Assembly (NCBI RefSeq): GCF_000426525.1
Contig: NZ_AUFN01000011.1
Span: forward strand, 248,001-312,000
DNA from: Nocardioides alkalitolerans DSM 16699
GTDB lineage: Bacteria > Actinomycetota > Actinomycetes > Propionibacteriales > Nocardioidaceae
Length of the DNA stretch: 64,000 nt
Reading direction: 5' to 3'
Under the pieces are notes generated by a model. The model saw only the letters and a list, made by a program, of their open reading frames with translations, was not told the origin of the DNA and did not search any database. Below are positions 1-8,222 of this stretch, piece after piece. How positions within the stretch are numbered: the first letter of the stretch is position 1; each line of letters begins with the position of its first letter. The position numbers and the translations under genes are program-made.

Positions 1-1
1 G

Positions 2-1057
2 CCGCTGACCAAGGACATGACGGCCCACGCGCTGCGCACGGCCCTCGACCCGCGCGGGTCGTGGATGCCGAGCGTGCTGGCGGCGGCCGACTCGCGCCTG
101 AGCGAGGTGCGGCGCCACGTGCCGGACGCCGGCGGCCTCGTCATCGCGACCGACCAGGAGTCGGCGCGGGCCTACGCCAAGCTGCTCCGGACGATCACGG
201 GCGAGGCGGCGACCATCGTGCTCAGCGACGAGAAGACCTCGTCGAAGAAGATCACCGCGTTCGCGGCCGACGACAGCCGCTGGATGGTCGCCGTACGCAT
301 GGTGTCGGAGGGCGTCGACGTGCCGCGGCTCGCCGTCGGGGTCTACGCCACGACCACCTCGACCCCGCTGTTCTTCGCCCAGGCGGTGGGTCGCTTCGTG
401 CGTGCCCGCAAGCGCGGCGAGGTGGCGTCGGTCTTCCTGCCGTCGGTGCCGAAGCTGCTCGAGCACGCCTCCGAGCTGGAGGCGCAGCGCGACCACGTGC
501 TGGGCAAGAAGGTCACCGACGAGGACGACATCTTCGCCGCCGAGGACGCGCTGGTGGCGCAGGCGAACGCCACCGAGTCGGCGTCGGGCGAGGAGATGCT
601 CTCGTTCGAGGCGCTCGGCTCGGCGGCCGTCTTCGACCGCGTGCTGTACGACGGGGGCGAGTTCGGCCACGCCGGCGAGGTCCAGGTGGGCTCGGAGGAG
701 GAGATGGACTTCCTCGGCATCCCCGGCCTCCTCGACGCCGACCAGGTGCGCGACCTGCTCCACACCCGTCAGTCGGAGCGCGCGCGCAAGCAGAAGGCGG
801 CGGCGGAGGAGTCCGGCCGACGCCCCAGCACCGACTCCGTGGAGCAGCTCACGGCGCACGAGCAGCTGGCCGTCCTGCGGCGCGAGCTCAACGGCCTGGT
901 GGCGGCGTGGAACCACCGGACGGGGCAGCCCCACGGCGTCACCCACGCCGCGCTCCGGCGCGACTGCGGGGGTCCGCCGGCGGCCATCGCGACGTCGGAG
1001 CAGCTGCGGGAGCGCATCGAGCGCATCCGCGAGTGGGCGGTCCGCCGTACGTCGTGA
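2..1057 (+). CDS. C-terminal part of a superfamily II DEAD/DEAH-type helicase (5' end outside window)
   Basis: The reading frame is open from the left edge, so the true start and the Walker A and DEAD motifs lie outside the window. What remains is the second RecA-like domain of a superfamily II helicase. The VSEGVDVPRL segment near base 305 matches motif V, and QAVGRFVRARKR near base 380 matches motif VI with its arginine fingers. Downstream lies an acidic linker and a C-terminal tail (from about base 830) rich in Ala, Arg and Glu that I do not recognise. Actinobacteria carry XPB/type III restriction-like helicases with this layout. The role is probably nucleic acid unwinding, but the substrate cannot be told from this fragment. 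The next gene begins 40 bases downstream and has its own iron-regulated promoter, so they are unlikely to be functionally linked. Confidence 0.8.
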   Translation, partial: PLTKDMTAHALRTALDPRGSWMPSVLAAADSRLSEVRRHVPDAGGLVIATDQESARAYAKLLRTITGEAATIVLSDEKTSSKKITAFAADDSRWMVAVRMVSEGVDVPRLAVGVYATTTSTPLFFAQAVGRFVRARKRGEVASVFLPSVPKLLEHASELEAQRDHVLGKKVTDEDDIFAAEDALVAQANATESASGEEMLSFEALGSAAVFDRVLYDGGEFGHAGEVQVGSEEEMDFLGIPGLLDADQVRDLLHTRQSERARKQKAAAEESGRRPSTDSVEQLTAHEQLAVLRRELNGLVAAWNHRTGQPHGVTHAALRRDCGGPPAAIATSEQLRERIERIREWAVRRTS

Positions 1058-1076
1058 CGGTGCGGGCAAGCCGAAG

Positions 1077-1095
1077 TTAGGTTAGCCTCCCCTCT
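1077..1095 (+). promoter_or_regulatory. Iron box (IdeR/DtxR/DmdR-type operator) with embedded -10
   Basis: TTAGGTTAGCCTCCCCTCT matches 14 of 19 positions of the actinobacterial iron-repressor consensus TTAGGTTAGGCTAACCTAA. The left half is perfect and the right half is degenerate. A -10 hexamer TAGCCT (1083-1088) lies inside the box and is followed by only 8 bases before the GTG at 1097, so repressor binding would block a near-leaderless promoter. The position directly in front of a siderophore importer supports iron control. Confidence 0.75.
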
Positions 1096-1096
1096 C

Positions 1097-1909
<813 letters not shown>

Positions 1910-1950
1910 GCCCCGGAGCCTCCCGCCCCACCGACCCAGAAGGATCACCG

Positions 1951-2976
1951 ATGAAGCGTCAGCTCTCCGCCGCCGTCCTGGCGGCCGGCCTCACGGCCCT
2001 CGCCGCCTGCGGCTCGACCCAGCCCGCCGCCGACGAGTCCGACGAATCGACCCCCTCGGCCGCCAGCGGCGACGACTGCGCGACGTCGGAGACGGCCGAC
2101 GAGGTCACCGAGGGGCCGATCACGATCACCGACGACCTCGGCCGCACCGTCGAGCTCGACGAGCCGGCCACGCGCGTGGTCTCGCTGGAGTGGCAGCAGA
2201 CGGAGGACGTCCTGACGCTCTGCGTGAACCCGGTGGGCGCCGCCGACGTCGAGGGCTACGGCACGTGGGACTCCGCGGCGGACCTGCCCGCTGACACGGA
2301 GGACGTCGGCACCCGCCAGGAGCCGAGCCTCGACGCGGTCTTCGCGCAGGACCCCGACCTGATCATCGTCGAGCCGAGCAGCGCCGACGACCCGCGCATC
2401 GCGCAGCTCGAGGAGTACGGCGTGCCCGTGCTCGCCTCCGTCGGCGCGGACGCCGAGGACCCCATCGGCAAGGCTCGCGACACGTTCACGATGATCGCGG
2501 AGGCGCTGGGCAAGCAGGCCCGGGCCGAGGAGGTGCTCGCGCAGCTCGACGCCTCGCTCGAGGAGGGCCGCGCCGCGATCGAGGCCGCCGCGCCCGAGAG
2601 CACCGACTTCGTCTACTTCGACGCGTACGTCGACGGCTCCAACGTCAGCATCCGGCCGTTCGGCCAGGGCGCGCTGATGTCCGAGGTCGGCGAGGAGCTC
2701 GGGCTCACCAACGCCTGGACCGGTGAGGTCGACCCCGTCTACGGCCTCGGCGCCACCGACGTCGAGGGCCTCGTGGCCGTCGAGGACGCGACCGTCTTCT
2801 ACACGGAGACCGAGTCGGCGTCGTGGCTCGAGCCGCTGCAGGACAACGCGGTGTGGACCGGCCTCGACTTCGTCGAGAACGACCGCCTCCTCCCGTTCCC
2901 CGAGGGCATCTGGACGTTCGGCGGTCCCCGCTCGATCCAGCAGATGGTCGACGCGTACGTCGCTCAGCTCTCCTGA
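1951..2976 (+). CDS. Iron-siderophore ABC transporter substrate-binding lipoprotein
   Basis: A 341-residue secreted lipoprotein. The signal peptide ends in the lipobox LAAC, with Cys20 as the lipidation site, followed by an acidic Ser/Asp-rich linker. The mature part starts a FecB/FepB fold: TITDDLGRTVELDEPATRVVSL is the usual first strand of the family, and the later segment with LIIVEPSSADDPRI matches the interdomain region. It should capture ferric siderophore outside the membrane and pass it to the permease. A good Shine-Dalgarno AGAAGGA lies 8 bases before the ATG. It is flanked by its ATPase and permease and is presumably iron-repressed through the upstream box. Confidence 0.92.
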   Translation: MKRQLSAAVLAAGLTALAACGSTQPAADESDESTPSAASGDDCATSETADEVTEGPITITDDLGRTVELDEPATRVVSLEWQQTEDVLTLCVNPVGAADVEGYGTWDSAADLPADTEDVGTRQEPSLDAVFAQDPDLIIVEPSSADDPRIAQLEEYGVPVLASVGADAEDPIGKARDTFTMIAEALGKQARAEEVLAQLDASLEEGRAAIEAAAPESTDFVYFDAYVDGSNVSIRPFGQGALMSEVGEELGLTNAWTGEVDPVYGLGATDVEGLVAVEDATVFYTETESASWLEPLQDNAVWTGLDFVENDRLLPFPEGIWTFGGPRSIQQMVDAYVAQLS

Positions 2977-2990
2977 GCCCGGGCCGCCCG

Positions 2991-5108
2991 ATGACGACGA
3001 CGCAGGAGCGCGCGGCCGCTGACGCCGCCGCGGCCGCCGAGGCGGAGCAGCTGCCCACCGGGGTACGGCGGGTCGTCCCCGGCGCGCTCGGGGTGGGCGT
3101 GCTCCTGGTCTCGGCCCTCGTGGTCGTCGCCGGGTGGCACCTGACGCAGGGCACCTCGGCGGTCGGGGTCTCCGACCTGCTGGGCCTGCTCACCTCGCCC
3201 GGCGCCGACGGCGCCGAGCGCACGCTCGACGTGCTCTCGGCGTCGCGGCTGCCGCGCATGCTCGCCGGTCTCCTGGTGGGCTTCGCCCTCGGGGTGGCCG
3301 GCGCGATGTTCCAGTCGCTGGCGCGCAACGCGCTGGCCTCGCCCGACACCCTCGCGGTGAACGCGGGGGCCTACTTCGCGGTGGCGCTCAGCTCGGTGCT
3401 CGGCGTGAGCCTGCCGCTGCTGGTCTCGGGCGGCACGGCGTTCCTCGGCGGCCTCGCCGCAGCGGGGCTCGTGCTCGCGCTCGCCGGCCGCGGGGGCGCC
3501 TCGACGACCCGCCTCATCCTCGCCGGCACGGTGCTGGGCCTCGCGCTCAGTGCCCTGACCTCGATGCTCCTCGTCCTCTTCGCGCAGGAGACCACGGGCC
3601 TGTTCGCCTGGGGGAGCGGCTCGCTGAGCCAGCTCGGACCCGCCGCGGTGCGGCAGATGGCCCCGGTGATCCTGCTGGCCCTCGCCGCGGGCCTCCTGCT
3701 GTGCAGCCGCCTCGACATCGTGGGGCTCGGCGACGACACCGCCGGGGTGCTCGGTGTCCCGGTGCGCAGCACCCGGGTCCTCGGCACCCTGATCGCCGTC
3801 GTCCTGTCGGCCGCCGCGGTCACCCTGGCCGGGCCCATCGGCTTCGTCGGCCTCTGCGCGCCGGCGGCCGCGCGGCTGCTGGGCGGCGTCGTGCCCGCGC
3901 TGCGCCGCCACCTCGTGCTCCTGCCGGCCTCGGGACTCCTCGGTGCGCTGCTGGTGCTGCTCTCCGACGCGACGCTCCGGGCGTTCCTCGGCGCGGAGGC
4001 GGCGCTGATCGTCCCCACCGGGGTGACGACGACGCTCCTCGGGGCCGTCGTGCTCGTGGTGCTCGCCCGCAGCGCGCGGGACGCCGGTCCGACGCGACGG
4101 CCGCCGACGGGTGCGGTCGCCGGTCGCTCGCGCCTCCGCTTCTGGATCGTCACCGGCCTCGCCGGCGTGCTCGCCGCCACGGCCGGCGTGGTCGGCCTCC
4201 TCGCCGGCTACACCTGGCTGCTCACGGGTGACCTCGTCAACTGGGCGCGGGGCAACGCGCTGCCCCTCGTCGAGTTCGCGATCGACGAGCGGAGCCCGCG
4301 CGTCGTGGCCGCACTCGTCGCGGGCGCCGCTCTCGCGCTCGCGGGCACGGTCATCCAGGCGGTCTGCCGCAACCCCCTCGCCGAGCCGGGCATCGTCGGC
4401 ATCACCGGTGGGGCCGGGGTGGGCGCCGTCGTCGTCGTGACGGGCGTCGGTCTGGCCTCGACGACCGCCGTGCTCGGCGCCGCCGTGGCGGGCGCGCTCA
4501 TCGCGTTCGCGATCGTCTACGGGCTCGCCTGGCGCAACGGGCTGGACTCCGACCGCCTGGTGCTGGTCGGCATCGGGTTCTCCGCCGGGGCGACGGCGCT
4601 GACGACGTACCTGCTCGTGCGGTCGAACCCCTACGACACCCCGACGATCTTCACGTGGCTCTCGGGCACGACGTACGGCCGCACCTGGGAGCAGGTGCGC
4701 CCGGTGGTCGTGCTGCTCGTGGTGCTGCTGCCGCTCGTGTGGGCGGCCTCGCGGGTGCTCGACCTCGTCGCCCTCGACGAGGACACCCCGCGGCTCGTCG
4801 GGGTGCGTCTCGAGCCGGCGCGGCTGGGCCTGCTGCTCGCGGCCGCCCTGCTGATCGCGGGCAGCGTCAGCGCGGTGGGCGTGGTCGGCTTCGTGGGACT
4901 GGTGGCCCCGCACGCCGCCCGGGCGCTCGTCGGCGGCTCCCACCTCCGGGTCGTGCCGGTGGCGATGCTGCTCGGGGCCGTGCTGCTGAGCGTCGCCGAC
5001 ACGGTCGGGCGCACGGTCATCGCGCCGGCCCAGGTGCCGGCCGGGCTCGTCGTCGCGATCATCGGGGCGCCGTACTTCCTCTGGCTGCTCTCCCGCTCGC
5101 GCGCCTGA
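2991..5108 (+). CDS. Fused double FecCD permease of the iron-siderophore importer
   Basis: A 705-residue integral membrane protein made of two FecCD permease units in tandem, as in FhuB. The first half (about residues 1-365) carries the RNALASPDTLAVNAGAYF segment. The second half (from about 377) carries RNPLAEPGIVGITGGAG. Both are the conserved loop that contacts the ATPase. Two separate permeases (FecC and FecD) are more common, so one chain here replaces the heterodimer. The ATG at 2991 is chosen because it lies 14 bases after the binding protein stop; the frame stays open further upstream inside that gene, but that part is not permease-like. It forms the iron uptake operon with the two preceding genes. 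Confidence 0.9.
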   Translation: MTTTQERAAADAAAAAEAEQLPTGVRRVVPGALGVGVLLVSALVVVAGWHLTQGTSAVGVSDLLGLLTSPGADGAERTLDVLSASRLPRMLAGLLVGFALGVAGAMFQSLARNALASPDTLAVNAGAYFAVALSSVLGVSLPLLVSGGTAFLGGLAAAGLVLALAGRGGASTTRLILAGTVLGLALSALTSMLLVLFAQETTGLFAWGSGSLSQLGPAAVRQMAPVILLALAAGLLLCSRLDIVGLGDDTAGVLGVPVRSTRVLGTLIAVVLSAAAVTLAGPIGFVGLCAPAAARLLGGVVPALRRHLVLLPASGLLGALLVLLSDATLRAFLGAEAALIVPTGVTTTLLGAVVLVVLARSARDAGPTRRPPTGAVAGRSRLRFWIVTGLAGVLAATAGVVGLLAGYTWLLTGDLVNWARGNALPLVEFAIDERSPRVVAALVAGAALALAGTVIQAVCRNPLAEPGIVGITGGAGVGAVVVVTGVGLASTTAVLGAAVAGALIAFAIVYGLAWRNGLDSDRLVLVGIGFSAGATALTTYLLVRSNPYDTPTIFTWLSGTTYGRTWEQVRPVVVLLVVLLPLVWAASRVLDLVALDEDTPRLVGVRLEPARLGLLLAAALLIAGSVSAVGVVGFVGLVAPHAARALVGGSHLRVVPVAMLLGAVLLSVADTVGRTVIAPAQVPAGLVVAIIGAPYFLWLLSRSRA

Positions 5109-5208
5109 CCCTCCGGGGTGGTGGGGTGGCGGCGGGGGCAGGGAACCGATGCCCGCCGGGGCGCGTCCTAGGGTGGTCCGGCAACCGACCACGAGGAGCT
5201 GATCTCGG

Positions 5209-5643
5209 ATGTTCCGCGCACTGGCACTGCCCGCCGCCCTGGCCACGATCCTGGCGCTCTCGGCCTGCGGGTCCGATGACGACGGGTCCGCCGCCGACAC
5301 GGGCACCGACCCGGAGTCGAGCTCGTCCCCGTCCGCGTCCGACGGCACGCCCGAGGTGCCGGGGGAGGAGACCGACGCCGACGACGTCGTCGCGGCCGCC
5401 GTCGCCGACCTCGCGGAGCGGGAGGGCGCCGACGCCGGTGAGATCACCGTGGCCTCCGACGAGGCCGTCGAGTGGCGCAGCGGCGCCCTCGGGTGCCCGG
5501 AGGCCGGCCAGATGTACACCCAGGCGCTGACGCCCGGCCGCCGCATCATCCTCACCGTCGGGGGCGAGGAGTTCGCCTACCACGCCGCCGCGACCGGCTC
5601 CGCGTCGTACTGCGAGACGCCCGAGGAGCCGGCCGCGGAGTGA
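5209..5643 (+). CDS. Small secreted lipoprotein of unknown function
   Basis: A 144-residue predicted lipoprotein. The N-terminus has a short hydrophobic signal ending LALSAC, with Cys20 as the lipidation site, followed by a low-complexity Asp/Ser/Thr linker to about residue 60. The remaining globular part contains VASDEAVEWRSGALGCPEAGQMYTQ, similar to a family of small actinobacterial lipoproteins of unknown role whose members share a W-x-(S/D)-G-x-LGCP segment. The start is supported by GAGGAG about 8 bases upstream of the ATG, and a possible -10 TAGGGT near 5169. It ends 24 bases from the convergently transcribed MFS gene. I cannot assign a function. Confidence 0.75.
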   Translation: MFRALALPAALATILALSACGSDDDGSAADTGTDPESSSSPSASDGTPEVPGEETDADDVVAAAVADLAEREGADAGEITVASDEAVEWRSGALGCPEAGQMYTQALTPGRRIILTVGGEEFAYHAAATGSASYCETPEEPAAE

Positions 5644-5667
5644 CGCGGAGGCGTGGTGCGGGGTCGC

Positions 5668-6972
5668 TCAGTCGACGTCGCCGACCACGACCGCCTCGGC
5701 CTCCCGCGTGCTGTGGGCGGCCGGGGCGTCGCCGTGCAGGGCACGGGTCACCGTCCGGGCGCCGCCGCTCGCGATGACCACGCCGACGGCGACGGCCGCG
5801 GCGCCGAACCAGAACGGGGCGTGCACGTCGACGTTCTCGGCCAGCTTCAGCGCGACGAACGGGCCGAGCGCCCCGCCGGTGAACCGCACGAACGAGTACG
5901 CCGCGGAGGCCACGGGACGCTCGACGGGCGCCGAGCCCATGACGGCCTCGGTGACGAGCGTGTTGTTGACGCCGAGGAAGGCGCCGGCCACGACGATGCC
6001 GACGATGATGACCGGCTCGTGGGTGGCGAAGACCGCCATCATGGCGAGGTCGAGCGCGAACAGCGCGAGGCAGCCGATCATCGCGGGCACGGTGCCGAAG
6101 CGGTGCTGCAGCCGCGGCGCCACGACGACGGACGCGACGGCGAGCAGGACGCCCCAGCCGAAGAAGGTCCAGCCGATCTGCATGATGTCGAGGCTCGGCA
6201 GCGCGAACGGGCCGGCGGCCATGAGCGTGAAGAAGCCGAGGTTGTAGAAGACGGCGACCAGCGCGAGCAGCAGCAGCGCGGGGTGGCGCAGGGCGCGGAA
6301 CGGGTCGGCGAGCGAGGTACGGCGCCCGGTGGGCGGCGTGCTGGGCAGGAAGAACGCGGTGGCCACGAGGGCGATCGTCATCAGCACGGAGACGCCGAAG
6401 AACGGACCGCGCCACGACTGCTCGCCGAGCAGGCCGCCGAGCAGCGGGCCCGACGCGATGCCGAGGCCGAGGGCCGCCTCGAACAGGATGATGGCGTGGG
6501 CGAGCGAGCCCTTCGACGACGTCACGATCGTCGAGAGCGCGGTGGCCACGAAGAGGGCGTTGCCGAGCCCCCAGCCCGCGCGGAAGCCGATGACGGCGCC
6601 CACGGAGCCCGACGACCCGGCCAGGGCGGCGAACACGATGATGAGCGCGAGCCCGGCGAGCAGGGTGCGCTTGGGACCGATGCGGCTCGAGACCACGCCG
6701 GTGACGAGCATGGCGATGCCCATGACGGCCATGTAACTGGTGAAGAGCAGCGAGACCTGGCTGGGCGTCGCGTCGAGCTGGCCCGCGATCTCCTTGAGGA
6801 TGGGGTCGACCAGCCCGATGCCCATGAACGCGATCACGCAGGCGAACGCCACGGCCCACACGGCGCGGGGCTGGCGCCAGGGCGAGCCGCCCGGGTCCGG
6901 CGCGTGCGCGCCGCCGGCCGGGGGTGCGGCGGCGGTGGGGGCGGTGCTGGTGGACGTGTCGAGGGTGGTCAC
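5668..6972 (-). CDS. MFS drug efflux transporter (DHA1 type)
   Basis: A 434-residue membrane protein with about 12 hydrophobic segments after a 30-residue Ala/Pro/Thr-rich cytoplasmic N-terminus. The segment FMGIGLVDPILKEIAGQLDAT, and the loop SSRIGPKRTLLAG after TM2, are typical of drug:H+ antiporters of the DHA1 group. It probably exports a toxic small molecule using the proton gradient. The start is a GTG whose first bases overlap the stop of the MarR gene (GTGA at 6969-6972), so the two are translationally coupled. It is most likely controlled by that MarR repressor through the palindrome at 7506-7518. The substrate is unknown. Confidence 0.88.
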   Translation of the reverse strand: MTTLDTSTSTAPTAAAPPAGGAHAPDPGGSPWRQPRAVWAVAFACVIAFMGIGLVDPILKEIAGQLDATPSQVSLLFTSYMAVMGIAMLVTGVVSSRIGPKRTLLAGLALIIVFAALAGSSGSVGAVIGFRAGWGLGNALFVATALSTIVTSSKGSLAHAIILFEAALGLGIASGPLLGGLLGEQSWRGPFFGVSVLMTIALVATAFFLPSTPPTGRRTSLADPFRALRHPALLLLALVAVFYNLGFFTLMAAGPFALPSLDIMQIGWTFFGWGVLLAVASVVVAPRLQHRFGTVPAMIGCLALFALDLAMMAVFATHEPVIIVGIVVAGAFLGVNNTLVTEAVMGSAPVERPVASAAYSFVRFTGGALGPFVALKLAENVDVHAPFWFGAAAVAVGVVIASGGARTVTRALHGDAPAAHSTREAEAVVVGDVD

Positions 6973-7490
6973 TGGGGTCCTTCCGTGAGGTCGCGGAGCA
7001 GCGAGACGGCGCGCTCCAGCTCGTCGACGTCGTGGCCGGCGGCCACGAGGCGCGCGCTGACGGCGGCGGCGTTGCGGCGTCGTACCAGCTCGAGGGCCTC
7101 ACGGCCCTCGGCGGTCATGCGCACGAGCGTGGAGCGGTAGTCGTCCGGGTGCTGCTCCTTGGTCACCCACCCGCGGGCGAGCAGCCCGTTGACCGTGGCG
7201 GTCGCGGTGGGTTGGGCGGTGCCGTCGGCCTGCGCGAGGCGGCTGACACCGAGCGGGCCCTGCTCCTCCAGCAGCGACAGCATGCGCAGCGCGGGGGAGG
7301 AGTCGGGCGAGGTGCGACGGATCTGCCGGATCAGGCGGGCCGCGTGGATCACGAGGTCGACGGACAGCTGGGTGAGCCGCTCGTCCTGCGGGCCCTCACC
7401 GTCGAGGGGGCCACTGCCGAGGGACCCGCTGTCGTCGGGACCGGTCTCGCCGGTGGGCGGGGCGGTGTCGGTGCCGGGAGTCGTCGTCAC
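6969..7490 (-). CDS. MarR family transcriptional regulator
   Basis: A 173-residue regulator. After a disordered Gly/Asp/Ser-rich leader of about 40 residues comes a MarR winged helix: helix segment LSVDLVIHAARLIRQIRRT, recognition region GVSRLAQADGTAQPTATATVNGLLARGWV, and the wing DDYRSTLVRMTAEGREAL. MarR proteins are dimeric repressors that release DNA on binding phenolic or drug ligands. It starts with GTG and is the first gene of a two-gene operon with the MFS exporter, the classic arrangement of a self-regulated efflux unit. The AT-rich palindrome just upstream is its likely operator. Confidence 0.9.
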   Translation of the reverse strand: MTTTPGTDTAPPTGETGPDDSGSLGSGPLDGEGPQDERLTQLSVDLVIHAARLIRQIRRTSPDSSPALRMLSLLEEQGPLGVSRLAQADGTAQPTATATVNGLLARGWVTKEQHPDDYRSTLVRMTAEGREALELVRRRNAAAVSARLVAAGHDVDELERAVSLLRDLTEGPQ

Positions 7491-7493
7491 AAG

Positions 7494-7518
7494 AGACCAG
7501 ACTACATAGATGGTCTAT
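7494..7518. promoter_or_regulatory. Candidate MarR operator between divergent genes
   Basis: A local AT-rich patch in otherwise GC-rich DNA holds the perfect palindrome ATAGA-TGG-TCTAT (7506-7518) and an overlapping AGACCA (7494-7499)/TGGTCT (7511-7516) inverted repeat. It sits immediately upstream of the marR GTG at 7490 on the minus strand and upstream of the plus-strand DUF1697 gene. Size, symmetry and position fit a MarR dimer site. Confidence 0.6.
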
Positions 7519-7563
7519 ACAAATAAAGTGGCGGCGGGCGGTGGGAGGGAGCAGACTCCGGTC

Positions 7564-8115
7564 GTGGCCGTCTACGTCGCCTTCCTCCGCGCCATCAACC
7601 TGGGCCCGCGCCGCCAGTTCCCCATGGCCGACCTGCGGGCCGCGCTCGAGGCCGACGGCTTCGTCGAGCCCCGCACCCACATCCAGACCGGCAACGTCCG
7701 CCTCGAGACCCCGATGCGGAGCGTCGCGCGGCTCACCGAGCGGCTGGAGCGGGTCTTCGCGGCCGACCGGGGGTTCGAGGTGCCGACCGCGGTGCTGACC
7801 CGCGCCGAGCTGGTGGAGGCCGCCACCGACGGCGAGGCGATCCTCGCGCTGGAGGCGGCGGCGGGGGAGGTGCACGGGCAGTACGTGACGTTCCTGCGCG
7901 ACCTCCCCGAGCCGGCGGCGGTCGAGGCCCTCGAGGCGCTCTCCGACGTCGACGGCCGGGTCCGGGTGCGGGGGCGGGCCGTCCACGTCACGCTGGCGGA
8001 GGGCTACCGGTCGACCCGGCTCGACAACAACCGCGTCGAGAAGGTGCTGGGCGTGGCCGGCACCAACCGCAACCTCACCGTCGTACGACGCCTCGCGGCC
8101 GACTGGGGGCGCTGA
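7564..8115 (+). CDS. DUF1697 family protein
   Basis: A 183-residue cytoplasmic protein of the DUF1697 family. The start of the domain, VAFLRAINLGPRRQFPMADLRAALEADGF, with the following THIQTGNVRLE segment, is diagnostic. The C-terminal part contains a typical NNRVEKVLG segment followed by TNRNLTVVRRLA. The biochemical function of the family is unknown. The GTG at 7564 is chosen because the family alignment begins there; an in-frame ATG at 7510 lies inside the MarR palindrome and would add 18 residues without similarity. It is divergent from the marR-MFS operon and may share its operator. Confidence 0.85.
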   Translation: MAVYVAFLRAINLGPRRQFPMADLRAALEADGFVEPRTHIQTGNVRLETPMRSVARLTERLERVFAADRGFEVPTAVLTRAELVEAATDGEAILALEAAAGEVHGQYVTFLRDLPEPAAVEALEALSDVDGRVRVRGRAVHVTLAEGYRSTRLDNNRVEKVLGVAGTNRNLTVVRRLAADWGR

Positions 8116-8222
8116 GGGCGGGGGTGCCGGCCGGGCCTCTCGACCGGGCCCCTTGACCGGGCCCCGTCGGGCCGGGGTAGAACGGTGGCGCCTCTGATCA
8201 CCTCGACACTCGGGACTCGACG

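Noticed and set aside
2964..5555. Minus-strand open frame of 863 codons
   Set aside because: Shadow of the FecCD double permease; composition is antisense-like.
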